Origin: Tubiluchus corallicola
Lineage: Eukaryota > Priapulida > Priapulimorpha > Priapulimorphida > Tubiluchidae
Assembly: GCA_030141605.1 (NCBI GenBank)
Contig: JAQGDQ010002393.1
Coordinates: forward strand, 64,001-128,000
Length of the DNA stretch: 64,000 nucleotides
Direction: 5' to 3'
The position numbers and the translations under genes were made by a program. The notes below the pieces were generated by a model. That model did no database searches. It saw only the letters and a program-made list of their open reading frames with translations, and had not been told where the DNA came from. Positions 19,531 to 28,747 of the stretch are shown here, one piece after another (position 1 is the stretch's first letter; each line of letters opens with the position of its first letter).

Positions 19531-20270
19531 TGGATTACATTTTTAAATCTAGCATTTTGCTGTTGGTAACTTACTTACTTTATGTGTTGTTTTTAAGAAA
19601 AGAACGCAATGTATTCTTTAATCGCTACTTTCTGCTTTTTTCAATTCTTTTTTCGCTAAGTTTTCCCTTGTTGAACATTAACCTTAATTTGTTTGAAAAG
19701 CATTCAATTAATGTGCAGGAAACTTTGCATCTTCCTACAATTGATTTTGCAGTTAAAGATTATAGCAAAAAAACTGTGCAGACAGTAAATGCTTTTGAAC
19801 AAAAACAACAATTTAATATATTACTATTTCTTAAAAGAGCATACATCTTGATTGTTTTCATCTTAATTATTCGCTTTGTTTTCAGGCTTTTTTTGTTGAT
19901 TAGAAGGATATATAATAGTGAGAAGAGTAAGATTTACGGGTATAATTTGGTAAAGTTGGATAAACATATCAGTATCCATAGTTTTTTCAATTCTATTTTT
20001 GTTGGTCGCAATGAGTTTAATAGCAGAAAGATAGATGATGATTTAATTGCTCACGAAACTGTTCATTTAAAACAATTTCACACTCTTGATATTTTGTTTA
20101 TAGAATTGGTTCATATTTTTTACTGGTTCAATCCTATTATTGTTCTTTTTAAACTCGCAATTAGAGCAAATCACGAATATTTAGCTGATAAGGGGGTTAA
20201 TGTTCAGCCAGAAAGAATTGGGTTATATGCCGAAAAAATAATCAACTATACATTCAAGAAAACAACCTAA
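19527..20270 (+). CDS. M56-family (BlaR1-like) membrane metallopeptidase sensor, apparently truncated
   Basis: This membrane protease partner of the BlaI-like repressor has 247 residues. Hydrophobic helices lie at about 5-22, 31-48 and 98-122. The zinc site HETVH (His176, Glu177, His180) is intact, with the downstream ligand Glu217 in NHEYLADKG. A fourth hydrophobic stretch follows the HExxH at about 185-205. M56 proteins of Bacteroidota normally run on past the peptidase domain through a fourth membrane helix into a periplasmic sensor region; this one stops at TAA at 20268-20270. The next ORF looks like that missing part (see 20317-20904). On activation it would cleave the repressor, if still functional. 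Confidence 0.85.
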   Translation: MMDYIFKSSILLLVTYLLYVLFLRKERNVFFNRYFLLFSILFSLSFPLLNINLNLFEKHSINVQETLHLPTIDFAVKDYSKKTVQTVNAFEQKQQFNILLFLKRAYILIVFILIIRFVFRLFLLIRRIYNSEKSKIYGYNLVKLDKHISIHSFFNSIFVGRNEFNSRKIDDDLIAHETVHLKQFHTLDILFIELVHIFYWFNPIIVLFKLAIRANHEYLADKGVNVQPERIGLYAEKIINYTFKKTT

Positions 20271-20316
20271 GTTTTTGCAGTAAGTTTAATTATTCCATAA
20301 CTAAAAACGATTAATT

Positions 20317-20904
20317 ATGTTAAAAGATAATACTACCCCAAAATTAGGAGTGAAGAAACTATTAGCCGTATTTTTCATTCTATTAGCAACAATATTTATA
20401 CTTCCTTCTTTTTCTTCTTCTAAAAACATTGTAGATAGCAATATTACAAGAGAAGAAGCAGCAAAAAAGATACAAGAGATTAGGAAAAATTCTGATATGC
20501 ATTGGGGAGCTATAGAAGTATTTCAAAAAATGACAGCCAAGGCTCAATACAACATTAGCACATTCGTGCTATTGGCTGACTTAGCAGGTAGTTTTGGGTA
20601 TCATACAGGAGCCCTTTTTGATATTGGAGTGATAGCTTATAAATGTAATTTTGAATGCAGTGATTTGTTAAATGATATCGCACCATTAACAGTTCTGAAC
20701 TTAAAAGAAACAAGTAAATATGTAGATTTAGCCAAAGAGGCAACCAAAGCCAATACGGCAAGTGAAAAAGCCAAAGTGAAACAAAAAGTTGAGAAATTTC
20801 AAAAAGAATCTCAATTTAAAACCATTGAAGAGGCATTAAAGAATCAGGAAGAAGAAGGTAGGGAGTTCAATGAACTTCTTAAAGAACTTGGACTGGAAGA
20901 GTAA
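20317..20904 (+). CDS. membrane-anchored protein, probable detached C-terminal half of the M56 sensor
   Basis: No known enzyme family is recognised. The 195 residues have one membrane helix (about 13-30, KKLLAVFFILLATIFIL) and a charged, mostly helical C-terminal part rich in Lys and Glu (about 38-195), with two Cys (about 110 and 114). The start (MLKDNTTPKLGVKKLLAVFF) resembles the RxxMLxxxxTPK segment that in intact Bacteroidota M56 proteins joins the peptidase domain to the last membrane helix. The 46-base gap before it still reads, in the frame of the upstream gene, as FAVSLIIP-stop-LKTIN, which fits this linker. I infer a split gene; a genuine two-gene arrangement is possible. Confidence 0.55.
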   Translation: MLKDNTTPKLGVKKLLAVFFILLATIFILPSFSSSKNIVDSNITREEAAKKIQEIRKNSDMHWGAIEVFQKMTAKAQYNISTFVLLADLAGSFGYHTGALFDIGVIAYKCNFECSDLLNDIAPLTVLNLKETSKYVDLAKEATKANTASEKAKVKQKVEKFQKESQFKTIEEALKNQEEEGREFNELLKELGLEE

Positions 20905-21051
20905 ATATCCCTCTAAAATAAGAAACTCCACAAACCCTAAATCATTTTTATTTTTTATCCAATTCAAAAGGAAAAGCACTATTGCTGCTCCCATAAACGA
21001 ATACGAATCAAAAAAACGATAAAAAAACCTTTCCATATTAATTTTTAATGT

Positions 21052-23478
21052 ATGAATAAATTTTTTAGGGTGAAACACTACTTACTATACATATTATCAA
21101 CCATATTATACATAGCAACAGTTCAAGCACAAGGCTTCAAAGTAGAAGGAATAGTATTAGACGAGAGCAATACACCTCTTTCTTATGCTAATGTACAGGT
21201 CATTTCACCAGACAGTAGTTTTCTTACAGGAGCTATCACGGATGATAATGGTATATTTCAGCTATTAGCAGAGGCAGGACAATATCAATTACAAATTAGT
21301 TTCGTAGGTTACAAGGTCATACATAAAGATTTGAATGTCAATAAAAATACTGATATAGGCACCACCCAATTGCTGCCTAACGATGAACTGCTGGAAACAA
21401 TAGATATAGTAGCTCGCCGCCCTAAGATAGAGATAAGGTCGGATATGATAGTGGCTAACATAGAAAATACCACCTTGCAAACAGGGAAAAGTAGTTTAGA
21501 AGTGTTTTCATACCTGCCAGGTTTGTTCGTCAAATCGGATGGCACAATATTACTTAATGGAAGGAGCATAAGGGTATATATAAACGACAAAGAGTTGAGG
21601 TTAGAAGGAGAAGCTCTGCAAAATTACCTAGAAAATCTACGTTCAGAAAACATCAAAAAAATAGAAATCATCAGCAGCCCCTCAGCACAATATGATGCAG
21701 AAGGGACTGCTGGTATTATAAACATCAAGTTGAACAAGCGACAAGAAAGTGGAATAGATGGTTTCCTATCAGTAAAAAACTATATAAAAACCAAATACGG
21801 TGTTTCTCCTACCACTGGGCTAAATGTAAAATTAGGAAAATTTACTTTTTATGGAAATTACAGCTACAATTATCATACGATGTTTTTTGAAGAGTGGGAA
21901 AAAAAAGTTCAAGAGTTCAATCAAATAGAAACCAACACATACCGTAAAAGTGCTTCTTGGAGGCATTATAATAACTTTACGATGGGTATTGATTACGAGC
22001 TACACCCTAAGCATTTTGTAGGTGTAGAATTTTTGGGCAATACACAACGTCGTGGATTATCGCCTGAAATGGATCCCTATATTAGTTTTAGCGAAATAGA
22101 AGTCAAAGAAAATGAAGAAATAGAAACTTTGATTAAAGAATATAGAAATTATAAAGAAGACGTAAATAGAGACAATTTTCAATGGAACTTTAACTATGAA
22201 TTTAAAATAGATACCTTAGGAAGAAAACTACGTTTAATAGCTGATTACAGTCAATCTATAGAAAAGTTTTATGAACACATTAAAACAGAGTTTTATTACC
22301 CTCCTGTATCAACCTTAGACTCTACACGCATAGCAAAAATCTTGGACAAAAATAATTCGAATATTTATTCTTCCAGAATAGATTATTTCCATCCCTTCAA
22401 CAAGAATACCCGTATGGAGATGGGAGTAAAATATGCTAATACGCAACAGTTTCAAGAAAATTCTTTCGAGTATATAGAAAATGACATTTGGATTGCTGAT
22501 GAGAATATTACAAATAGTTTCGAATTTGAAGAACAAATATGGGCAGGTTATTTAAACTTTTTTAAAACTTTGGGAGGTGCAGATATACAAGCAGGCTTAC
22601 GGGTAGAAAGCACACAGTGGGAAGGCAAATCCCTCATTACTGACGATTTTACACAAGATCTTTATGCCTCATTGTTTCCCAATGTAGCCTTACAGCATTC
22701 TTTTGGCAAAGAAAAACAACATTCTTTGAGATACAGTTATGCAAAGAGGATTGGCAGACCTTACTTTTTAATATTAGTTCCTTTTTACTATTATGTTGAC
22801 AACTACACCTATAGAGAAGGAAATCCTAATATAAAACCAGAATTAACTGATTTAACCCAAATAACTTATACATACAAAAATAAATATATTGCTACATTGG
22901 CCTACTCTTATACCCCTAATGGGATAGGATTTATGCAAGAACTTGACCCTATTTCAAATATCACCCGTGAGTCTTGGGAGAATCATATTACAAAAAATAG
23001 TCTATATATGAATATTTATCTGCCTATTGAAATAGCAAAATTTTGGGATAGTAATCATTCTTTAACTCCTTGGACTGATATAGTAAATAGCGATAGAACA
23101 GACGAAGATCTTTCAAACTCAGGAATTTATATTCAGTCCAACCATACCTTTTATCTCCCTAAAAACTATCAGATAAATTTGCAATTTTACTACCTATCAC
23201 CCAATGGAGCATTATACAAATACTCTTCGGAAGCAGATATAAGCATTAACATACAGAAGAAATTCAAAAATTGGATATTGCAATTAGCAGCTAATAACAT
23301 TTTTGATGCAAGGAATAATGTAACCAGCACAACCACGCAAGACGGACAAACAATTGAAAGCAAGTATAATTTCCCCAATAGGGAATTTGCCTTCACTATA
23401 AGATACAATTTCAATAGCGGTGTTTCTGTAAATAGGCGCAGTAAAGAGAAAAGCAACGAAGAAGAGTTGCAAAGGTAA
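21052..23478 (+). CDS. TonB-dependent receptor-like outer-membrane beta-barrel protein
   Basis: This outer-membrane protein of 808 residues belongs to the OMP_b-brl_3 type common in Bacteroidota. A signal peptide ends near residue 26 (TVQAQG). A carboxypeptidase-regulatory-like domain follows (about 28-110, VEGIVLDESNTPLSYANVQV). A plug-like domain (about 115-230) holds GTILLNGRSIRVYIND and IEIISSPSAQYDAEGTAGIINI, the family's strongest signatures. The barrel (about 240-795) follows, with a charged tail after it. Members often sit behind BlaI/M56 genes, as here, which suggests regulation by that pair. The ligand is unknown; no SusD partner is adjacent, which argues against glycan uptake. Confidence 0.88.
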   Translation: MNKFFRVKHYLLYILSTILYIATVQAQGFKVEGIVLDESNTPLSYANVQVISPDSSFLTGAITDDNGIFQLLAEAGQYQLQISFVGYKVIHKDLNVNKNTDIGTTQLLPNDELLETIDIVARRPKIEIRSDMIVANIENTTLQTGKSSLEVFSYLPGLFVKSDGTILLNGRSIRVYINDKELRLEGEALQNYLENLRSENIKKIEIISSPSAQYDAEGTAGIINIKLNKRQESGIDGFLSVKNYIKTKYGVSPTTGLNVKLGKFTFYGNYSYNYHTMFFEEWEKKVQEFNQIETNTYRKSASWRHYNNFTMGIDYELHPKHFVGVEFLGNTQRRGLSPEMDPYISFSEIEVKENEEIETLIKEYRNYKEDVNRDNFQWNFNYEFKIDTLGRKLRLIADYSQSIEKFYEHIKTEFYYPPVSTLDSTRIAKILDKNNSNIYSSRIDYFHPFNKNTRMEMGVKYANTQQFQENSFEYIENDIWIADENITNSFEFEEQIWAGYLNFFKTLGGADIQAGLRVESTQWEGKSLITDDFTQDLYASLFPNVALQHSFGKEKQHSLRYSYAKRIGRPYFLILVPFYYYVDNYTYREGNPNIKPELTDLTQITYTYKNKYIATLAYSYTPNGIGFMQELDPISNITRESWENHITKNSLYMNIYLPIEIAKFWDSNHSLTPWTDIVNSDRTDEDLSNSGIYIQSNHTFYLPKNYQINLQFYYLSPNGALYKYSSEADISINIQKKFKNWILQLAANNIFDARNNVTSTTTQDGQTIESKYNFPNREFAFTIRYNFNSGVSVNRRSKEKSNEEELQR

Positions 23479-23544
23479 GAATTTAAGACTATTGTAAAGT
23501 AGATACCTGTTTTATGGGAGCTTTAAGGTTTGTCCCTTAACAAG

Positions 23545-24552
23545 TTAGGTACTATCTCTCACAATAAGTTTTGTTTGTAAAATTATAGTTTCTGGGACTA
23601 TCTTTTCATTTTTGTTTGCATTAATTCTTTTTAGTAGGAGTTGAGCAGCGACTTTTCCCATTTCAAATCCTCGTTGGTCGATGGTAGTCAAAGAAGGTTC
23701 TATCATCTCGGATATAGGCTCATTGGTAAAACCAATGACAGCAATATCCTTAGGAACGGACAATCCTTTTTGTTTGATAGCTTTTATTGCACCTAAGGCA
23801 GTTTTATCATTTACCGCAAAAATAGCATCAGGAATATTATTATTGTTTAGCAGTTTGGCTGTTATATCTAATGATTGCTCATAGGAATCGCATTGAATAA
23901 CACTTCCGTCATTAAAGTCTAAATTATTTTTCAAAAGCGCCTCTTTAAAACCTTTTATCCTGCTCCAACCTATAAGTAAGTGCGGTGAAGTAGAAAAATG
24001 AATAATTTTTTTATGTCCTTTCTTAATCAAATATTCTGTTGCATTGTAAGCTGCTTTATAATCATTTACTATTACTCTATCAGTTTTAATGTCTTCGCAT
24101 ATTCTATCAAAAAACACTATAGGAATGTTATAGTCCAAAACTTTCTGAAAATGGTCGTATTTTTTTGTTTCTTTCGACATAGAAATAAGTATACCATCTA
24201 CTCTTTGCCTTAGTAAAGTATCAACATTTTTTATTTCTCGTTGGTACGATTCATTTGAATTGCAAATAATGACATGATTATACTCTATATCAGCCCAATT
24301 CTCTATACCTTTAATAACCATAGAAAAGAAAGGATGAACAATTTTGGGAGTGATAATTCCTATGGTACGTGTTTTAGATGTTTTTAATCCTGCTGCTAAA
24401 ATATTAGGGGAGTAGTTGAGCTTCTTCGCTAGTTTGTTAATAGAAATTTGTGTTTTTTTACTTACTGCTGGGTGTCCCCTTAGTCCGCGAGAAACAGTTG
24501 AAACTGACACCTTTAATCTATTAGCAATATCTTTGATAGTCGTTCTTTTCAT
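23545..24552 (-). CDS. LacI-family transcriptional regulator
   Basis: This regulator of 335 residues has an N-terminal LacI helix-turn-helix (about 4-24, TIKDIANRLKVSVSTVSR) with a hinge helix (about 47-57, SPNILAAGLKT) and a periplasmic-binding-like effector domain (about 62-330: TRTIGIITPKIVHPFFS, DGILISMS, IPIVFFDR, PDAIFAVNDKTALGA, IAVIGFTNEPISEMIEPSLTTI). It converges on the preceding barrel gene. It is the only carbohydrate-type regulator visible, so it may control the maltodextrin locus, with maltose as effector, although it lies 4.7 kb beyond mapA behind unrelated genes. No susR-like sensor is present in the window. Confidence 0.92.
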   Translation of the reverse strand: MKRTTIKDIANRLKVSVSTVSRGLRGHPAVSKKTQISINKLAKKLNYSPNILAAGLKTSKTRTIGIITPKIVHPFFSMVIKGIENWADIEYNHVIICNSNESYQREIKNVDTLLRQRVDGILISMSKETKKYDHFQKVLDYNIPIVFFDRICEDIKTDRVIVNDYKAAYNATEYLIKKGHKKIIHFSTSPHLLIGWSRIKGFKEALLKNNLDFNDGSVIQCDSYEQSLDITAKLLNNNNIPDAIFAVNDKTALGAIKAIKQKGLSVPKDIAVIGFTNEPISEMIEPSLTTIDQRGFEMGKVAAQLLLKRINANKNEKIVPETIILQTKLIVRDST

Positions 24553-24609
24553 AAAGATAGCATTGAGATAGTAGGCTATTGCACATAGCTTATTGATATG
24601 TATTTTCTA

Positions 24610-24617
24610 CAAAATTA
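24610..24617 (-). promoter_or_regulatory. possible -7 box of the LacI-type regulator gene
   Basis: On the minus strand TAATTTTG lies 58 bases before the start codon and matches TAnnTTTG. The expected TTG at -33 is poor, so this is a weak call. Confidence 0.35.
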
Positions 24618-24740
24618 ATAAAATAATTACCCAGTGAATAGTTTTCTCGTGATCTTTTATATTAAGGTAAAAAATATGACAAAGCATATGGCAAATTCTT
24701 TTCTATTGACAAGCAAACCTAAACTTTTCAACAATATCTT

Positions 24741-25463
24741 TCAATTATATACAGTGTATGGTTTGTGTAGTAGAAGAAAGATAGTAGGTTGTTTGTGAAT
24801 GTTGAGAGTTTGTTTTTTCCATTGAGCTATGGTTTTTGTTTTGATATATTCTTGTGTAGAACTTATGTTGCTAGCTATACATAGGTGAGTATTGCGGTTG
24901 CACACGGATAGAATGTCATCCAGTAGTTTGGTATTTCTGTATGGGGTTTCTATAAATATTTGCGTTTGTTGTTGTTTTCGAGATATGTCTTCCAATTGTT
25001 TCAAGCGTAGTTTTCTTTCTTTTTGGTGTATAGGTAAGTAGCCTACGAAGGCAAAATTTTGCCCGTTTAGCCCTGAAGCCATAAGCGAAAGTAAGAGGGA
25101 AGAGGGGCCTACAAGTGGAACAACTTTTATACCTTTGGCTTGAGCAATTGCAACAATATCAGCTCCGGGGTCGGCTACAGCAGGACACCCAGCCTCTGAA
25201 ATTAAACCTATGTTTTCTGTTTTTATTGGGTTTAAGAAAGAGTTTATTTTATTGACAGGTGTATGTTTGTTGAGTTCAAAAAAGCTAAGTTTAGCTATAT
25301 CTATACTTTTATCTATTTTTTTAAGATACCTTCGGGCATTTCTCATATTTTCTACAATGAAGTAACGTAGGCTTTTAGTTATGTTCTGAACGTCGGTTGG
25401 AATAACTCTGGTTACTGTATCTTCTGCCAATAGGTTGGGTATTAAGTATAGTTTTCCGCTCAT
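24741..25463 (-). CDS. RsmI-like SAM-dependent methyltransferase (tetrapyrrole methylase fold)
   Basis: This methyltransferase of 240 residues has the tetrapyrrole methylase fold shared with RsmI, which 2'-O-methylates C1402 of 16S rRNA. It starts GKLYLIPNLLAED, has the SAM-site motif ISEAGCPAVADPGADIV (about 89-105), then VPLVGPSSLLLSLMASGLNGQ (about 115-135) and IFIETPYRN (about 168-176). The start LIPNLL differs from the LVPTPIGN of RsmI proper. It fits the second RsmI-like paralogue common in Bacteroidota, so the substrate is less certain. It is the last gene of a minus-strand operon, 5 bases after the gldB-like gene. Confidence 0.82.
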   Translation of the reverse strand: MSGKLYLIPNLLAEDTVTRVIPTDVQNITKSLRYFIVENMRNARRYLKKIDKSIDIAKLSFFELNKHTPVNKINSFLNPIKTENIGLISEAGCPAVADPGADIVAIAQAKGIKVVPLVGPSSLLLSLMASGLNGQNFAFVGYLPIHQKERKLRLKQLEDISRKQQQTQIFIETPYRNTKLLDDILSVCNRNTHLCIASNISSTQEYIKTKTIAQWKKQTLNIHKQPTIFLLLHKPYTVYN

Positions 25464-25468
25464 TAGTT

Positions 25469-26470
25469 TTATGGGATATAGTTGGAGTTGGCAAAGATGT
25501 TTTGATAGTCTGAATTATCTAAGAACTCCGGCAAGGAAACCTTTGCATTATTTCTTATGTAGGCTTGTACAATTTTCCATCCTATATATGTTCCCATTTT
25601 GGGGGCTGAGTTGTTTGAAAAATCAGGAGTAAAGGGAGCTTCGTTTATAAAGTTGTTAATAGTTCTACGGTCGGATGAAAATAAATATTCTTTATCCACT
25701 AAGTATTTCCATACATTTTTTTCATTTTGTTGAGCCCATAGCAGTTGCTCTTCTGTATAATTTAGGAGATCTTTTTCAGTGGCTGTAGGTATCATTGCAT
25801 TGATAAAATAGAGAATCTTTCCCTCGTAAATACAGTTGCTTACGAAATCATCTTTAAGGCTTTTGAACGGAAAATCAGTAGAACCTATAGCGTACATACA
25901 ATCATAGACTATTCTTTCGGGTGCAAGTCTTTTTCTTAGATATATTGGATAGTTTAGATATTCGTAGAAGACACAATTTTCTCCAAGGTATTTATCTAAG
26001 CCTATACCCAGTATATCAGTATCTATAATAATAGATTGGTTAAAGCCTGACATAAAGGTATATATGCTTGGAATACTTTTTTTAGGAAAATAATATTTGT
26101 AATGTTTAAAGGCTTTGACGAGCTGTTTCTTAATGGGTTCAAAGTTTTGAAATACTGTTTGGCAAGTATCATACACTTCTGCAAAAACAGGTGCCTTTAA
26201 AAAAGTTTCTAAGTAAGCAGGGTAGTCTGGGGCATCAGCATTTCCTATTTGAATGACAAGATTATTATAAATAGCAAAGAATTCGCCATATTTTTCTTCT
26301 AAGAAAACAATGTTTTCACCTATATTGTCGAGATTTACATTCTTTAAATCCTTTTCAAAATGCTGGATGTTGAGTTTAATGTCAATGCCAGAAACATCTA
26401 CTTTAAGAGGATTATTATTACATCTAAGTAGTAGAAATAGTAGGATAAAAATAACAAACTTTGTTTTCAT
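25469..26470 (-). CDS. gldB: GldB-like gliding-motility lipoprotein
   Basis: This predicted envelope lipoprotein of 333 residues resembles GldB, which Flavobacterium johnsoniae needs for gliding. The family pattern is visible: DYPAYLETFL, IYTFMSGFNQSIIIDTDILGIGLDKYLG (in pieces, about 142-170), and near the end PKMGTYIGWKIVQAYIR (about 293-309), the most conserved block. Non-gliding Bacteroidota also keep homologues, so this does not prove motility. The signal peptide ends FLLLRC, with Arg just before the Cys, an unusual lipobox. It sits between the mechanosensitive channel and rsmI-like genes; the operon spacings of 26 and 5 bases are tight. Confidence 0.78.
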   Translation of the reverse strand: MKTKFVIFILLFLLLRCNNNPLKVDVSGIDIKLNIQHFEKDLKNVNLDNIGENIVFLEEKYGEFFAIYNNLVIQIGNADAPDYPAYLETFLKAPVFAEVYDTCQTVFQNFEPIKKQLVKAFKHYKYYFPKKSIPSIYTFMSGFNQSIIIDTDILGIGLDKYLGENCVFYEYLNYPIYLRKRLAPERIVYDCMYAIGSTDFPFKSLKDDFVSNCIYEGKILYFINAMIPTATEKDLLNYTEEQLLWAQQNEKNVWKYLVDKEYLFSSDRRTINNFINEAPFTPDFSNNSAPKMGTYIGWKIVQAYIRNNAKVSLPEFLDNSDYQNIFANSNYIP

Positions 26471-26496
26471 ATAAATAACTGCTAAGGGTACTTAGA

Positions 26497-27759
26497 CTAT
26501 CGTTTTAAGAAGTTCTTAAAATCATTTCCCGAAGGGCTTTGAAAAATTTCTAACTCGAATGTTTTAACAGATGCAATAATATGGTCGAAAATGTCTGACT
26601 GAATGTTTTCATACTTTGCCCAATCTTGCTCCTTGCTAAATACATACACCTCTAATGGAATACCTTTGTCAGTGGGTTGCAACTGCCTGATTAAAAAGGT
26701 CATTTCATCATGTATCTTTTTGTGGCTGTGTAAATAAGCCTCCACGTATTTTCTAAACAGTCCCAGATTAGTAAGTTTCCTGCCGTTTATATTTATAGAA
26801 ATATCCACTCCGTGGGTCTTGTTATACTCATCTATTTCGTTAGCGGTTTTATGAATATAAGACTTTAACACTTGTATCTTTTGCAAGTCTTTTAACAATT
26901 TATCAGAGCAAAAATTTACACTCTTCATATCAATATTCAACGAACGTTTTATTCGTCTTCCTTCAGACTCTTCCATCCCTGTCCAATTATGAAAAGACTC
27001 CTTCACCAAAGCATAGGTAGGAATAGTAGTAATTGTTTTATCCCAATTCTGTACTTTTACAGTGTTTAAGGTAATATCTAACACCGTGCCGTCTGCTTCC
27101 TTAGAAGGTATTGTAATCCAGTCGCCTACTTTTACCATTTTATTAGCACTCAACTGCACACTTGCTACTAAGCCCAACAAAGTATCCTGAAATACTAAGA
27201 CTAAAATAGCAGCCATAGCACCCAGCCCTGTTAGCAAATATACTGGCGACCTATCTATCAGTGTAGATATAATAAATATGACACCTATCAATATAACTAC
27301 AATTTTTAATAGCTGAACGTACCCACTAATAGAATGTTTCTCGTAAAGAATATACTTCTTATATACTTGATGAACAGAGCTTATTATAGAATTTAAAATA
27401 ATGATGGACAATAAGATAATGTAGGAAATAATAATTCTATGTGCAAAAGGAATAATGTTTTCGTAATCTTTAAATACAAAGTTGATAGCATAGAAAAAGA
27501 TAACAGCAGGGATAATTCTTGCCATTTTGGTAAAGACTTTGTTCTTTATCAGTGAATTAACAAATTTAAGTTTAGTTCGTTTCAATATTTTCCAAACAGT
27601 AGGTAGAACTACTTTTTTCAATAATATAAAAACTCCCTTACATAGAAGAGCTATAACAATAAAATACAAAATCATCTTTAAAAAAGTAGCCACTACAATA
27701 TTATGAAAAGCTACTCCCAGTAAAAATTCTCTCAAATAATTATCTAACAATTCAAGCAT
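26497..27759 (-). CDS. MscS-family mechanosensitive channel, YbdG-like
   Basis: This inner-membrane osmotic release channel has 420 residues. It has five predicted membrane helices, at about 23-48, 80-97, 108-126, 146-166 and 172-200. The pore helix and beta domain read LTGLGAMAAILVLVFQDTLLGLVASVQLSANKMVKVGDWITIP, in sections, from about 176. The later motif GRRIKRSLNIDM (about 266-277) and the length of the C-terminal domain match the YbdG/miniconductance subgroup rather than MscS proper. It lies between argC (22 bases) and the gldB-like gene (26 bases) in the same direction, so it is probably co-transcribed. There is no functional link to arginine synthesis that I can name. Confidence 0.9.
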   Translation of the reverse strand: MLELLDNYLREFLLGVAFHNIVVATFLKMILYFIVIALLCKGVFILLKKVVLPTVWKILKRTKLKFVNSLIKNKVFTKMARIIPAVIFFYAINFVFKDYENIIPFAHRIIISYIILLSIIILNSIISSVHQVYKKYILYEKHSISGYVQLLKIVVILIGVIFIISTLIDRSPVYLLTGLGAMAAILVLVFQDTLLGLVASVQLSANKMVKVGDWITIPSKEADGTVLDITLNTVKVQNWDKTITTIPTYALVKESFHNWTGMEESEGRRIKRSLNIDMKSVNFCSDKLLKDLQKIQVLKSYIHKTANEIDEYNKTHGVDISININGRKLTNLGLFRKYVEAYLHSHKKIHDEMTFLIRQLQPTDKGIPLEVYVFSKEQDWAKYENIQSDIFDHIIASVKTFELEIFQSPSGNDFKNFLKR

Positions 27760-27781
27760 ATTTACTTATATTTAATTTTTC

Positions 27782-28747
27782 TTAAAACCCACTACTTTTC
27801 AATCGCAAACCAGTATTTTCTGGCAAGCCAAACATCAAATTCATATTCTGAACTGCTTGCCCTGATGCACCTTTTAGCAGATTGTCAATCATTCCAATAA
27901 TCATTACATTATCATTATGTTTCTCCAAATATACTACTGCTTTGTTTGTATTTACCACTTGTTTCAAATCAGGATTATCTTCTAACACTACAACAAAAGG
28001 ATGCTCAGCATAATAATTAGCGTATATTCTTTGAAGTTCTGTTAAGGGTTTATCACATTTTATAACTGAAGTTGCAAAGATACCACGTGTATGATTACCC
28101 CTAATAGGAATAAAGCTAATAGCGCTACTAAAATTACTTTGTAGTTGTTTAATACTCTGACCTATTTCTGCCAAATGTTGGTGAGTAAAAGCCTTATAAA
28201 CTGATATATTGCTACATCTCCAGCTAAAGTGCGAAGTAGGTGTAGGAGCTTGTCCAGCACCCGTAGAACCAGTAATAGCATTCACCACCACATCGTTTTG
28301 TAGTAAATTTTCTTTGGCTAAAGGTAATAGAGACAGTTCAATAGCCGTGGCAAAGCATCCCGGATTGGCAATATACTTTGCACTTTTTATTTTCTCTCGT
28401 TGTAACTCAGGTAAACCATAAATAAAGTTGTGATTATCATCTTTAATCCTAAAGTCGTGACTTAAATCAATTACTTTCACCTCATTTGGCACATTATTTA
28501 TTTCCATAAATTCCTTAGACCTTCCGTGTCCCATACATAAGAAAAGTACGTCTACATCATAGCTCACCTTGTCCGAAAACTTCAAGTCTGTTTCTCCTGC
28601 CAAATCACGATGTACTTCTGACAAAACGTTACCTTTGTTACTATTACTATGTACAAAGGAAATATGCACATTCGAATGATGTAGTAATATACGTATTAAC
28701 TCACCTCCCGTGTAGCCTGCGCCACCTACTATTCCTGCTTTTATCAT
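27782..28747 (-). CDS. argC: N-acetyl-gamma-glutamyl-phosphate reductase
   Basis: It catalyses the NADPH-dependent reduction of N-acetylglutamyl phosphate to the semialdehyde, the third step of arginine synthesis. It has 321 residues. The Rossmann motif GIVGGAGYTGGELIRIL lies at about 5-21, the catalytic Cys131 in NPGCFAT, and the substrate motif GSTGAGQAPTPTSHFSWR (about 159-176) is intact, followed by HQHLAEIGQ. No other arg gene lies in the window, so argC is separated from the rest of the pathway and leads an operon of unrelated genes. Bacteroidota may use N-succinyl intermediates for the same chemistry; this cannot be judged here. Confidence 0.95.
   Translation of the reverse strand: MIKAGIVGGAGYTGGELIRILLHHSNVHISFVHSNSNKGNVLSEVHRDLAGETDLKFSDKVSYDVDVLFLCMGHGRSKEFMEINNVPNEVKVIDLSHDFRIKDDNHNFIYGLPELQREKIKSAKYIANPGCFATAIELSLLPLAKENLLQNDVVVNAITGSTGAGQAPTPTSHFSWRCSNISVYKAFTHQHLAEIGQSIKQLQSNFSSAISFIPIRGNHTRGIFATSVIKCDKPLTELQRIYANYYAEHPFVVVLEDNPDLKQVVNTNKAVVYLEKHNDNVMIIGMIDNLLKGASGQAVQNMNLMFGLPENTGLRLKSSGF

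Noticed and set aside
19159-20904. Beta-lactam resistance module
   Set aside because: The BlaI/M56 pair has no beta-lactamase or penicillin-binding gene beside it. It precedes an outer-membrane receptor, so a resistance role is not supported.
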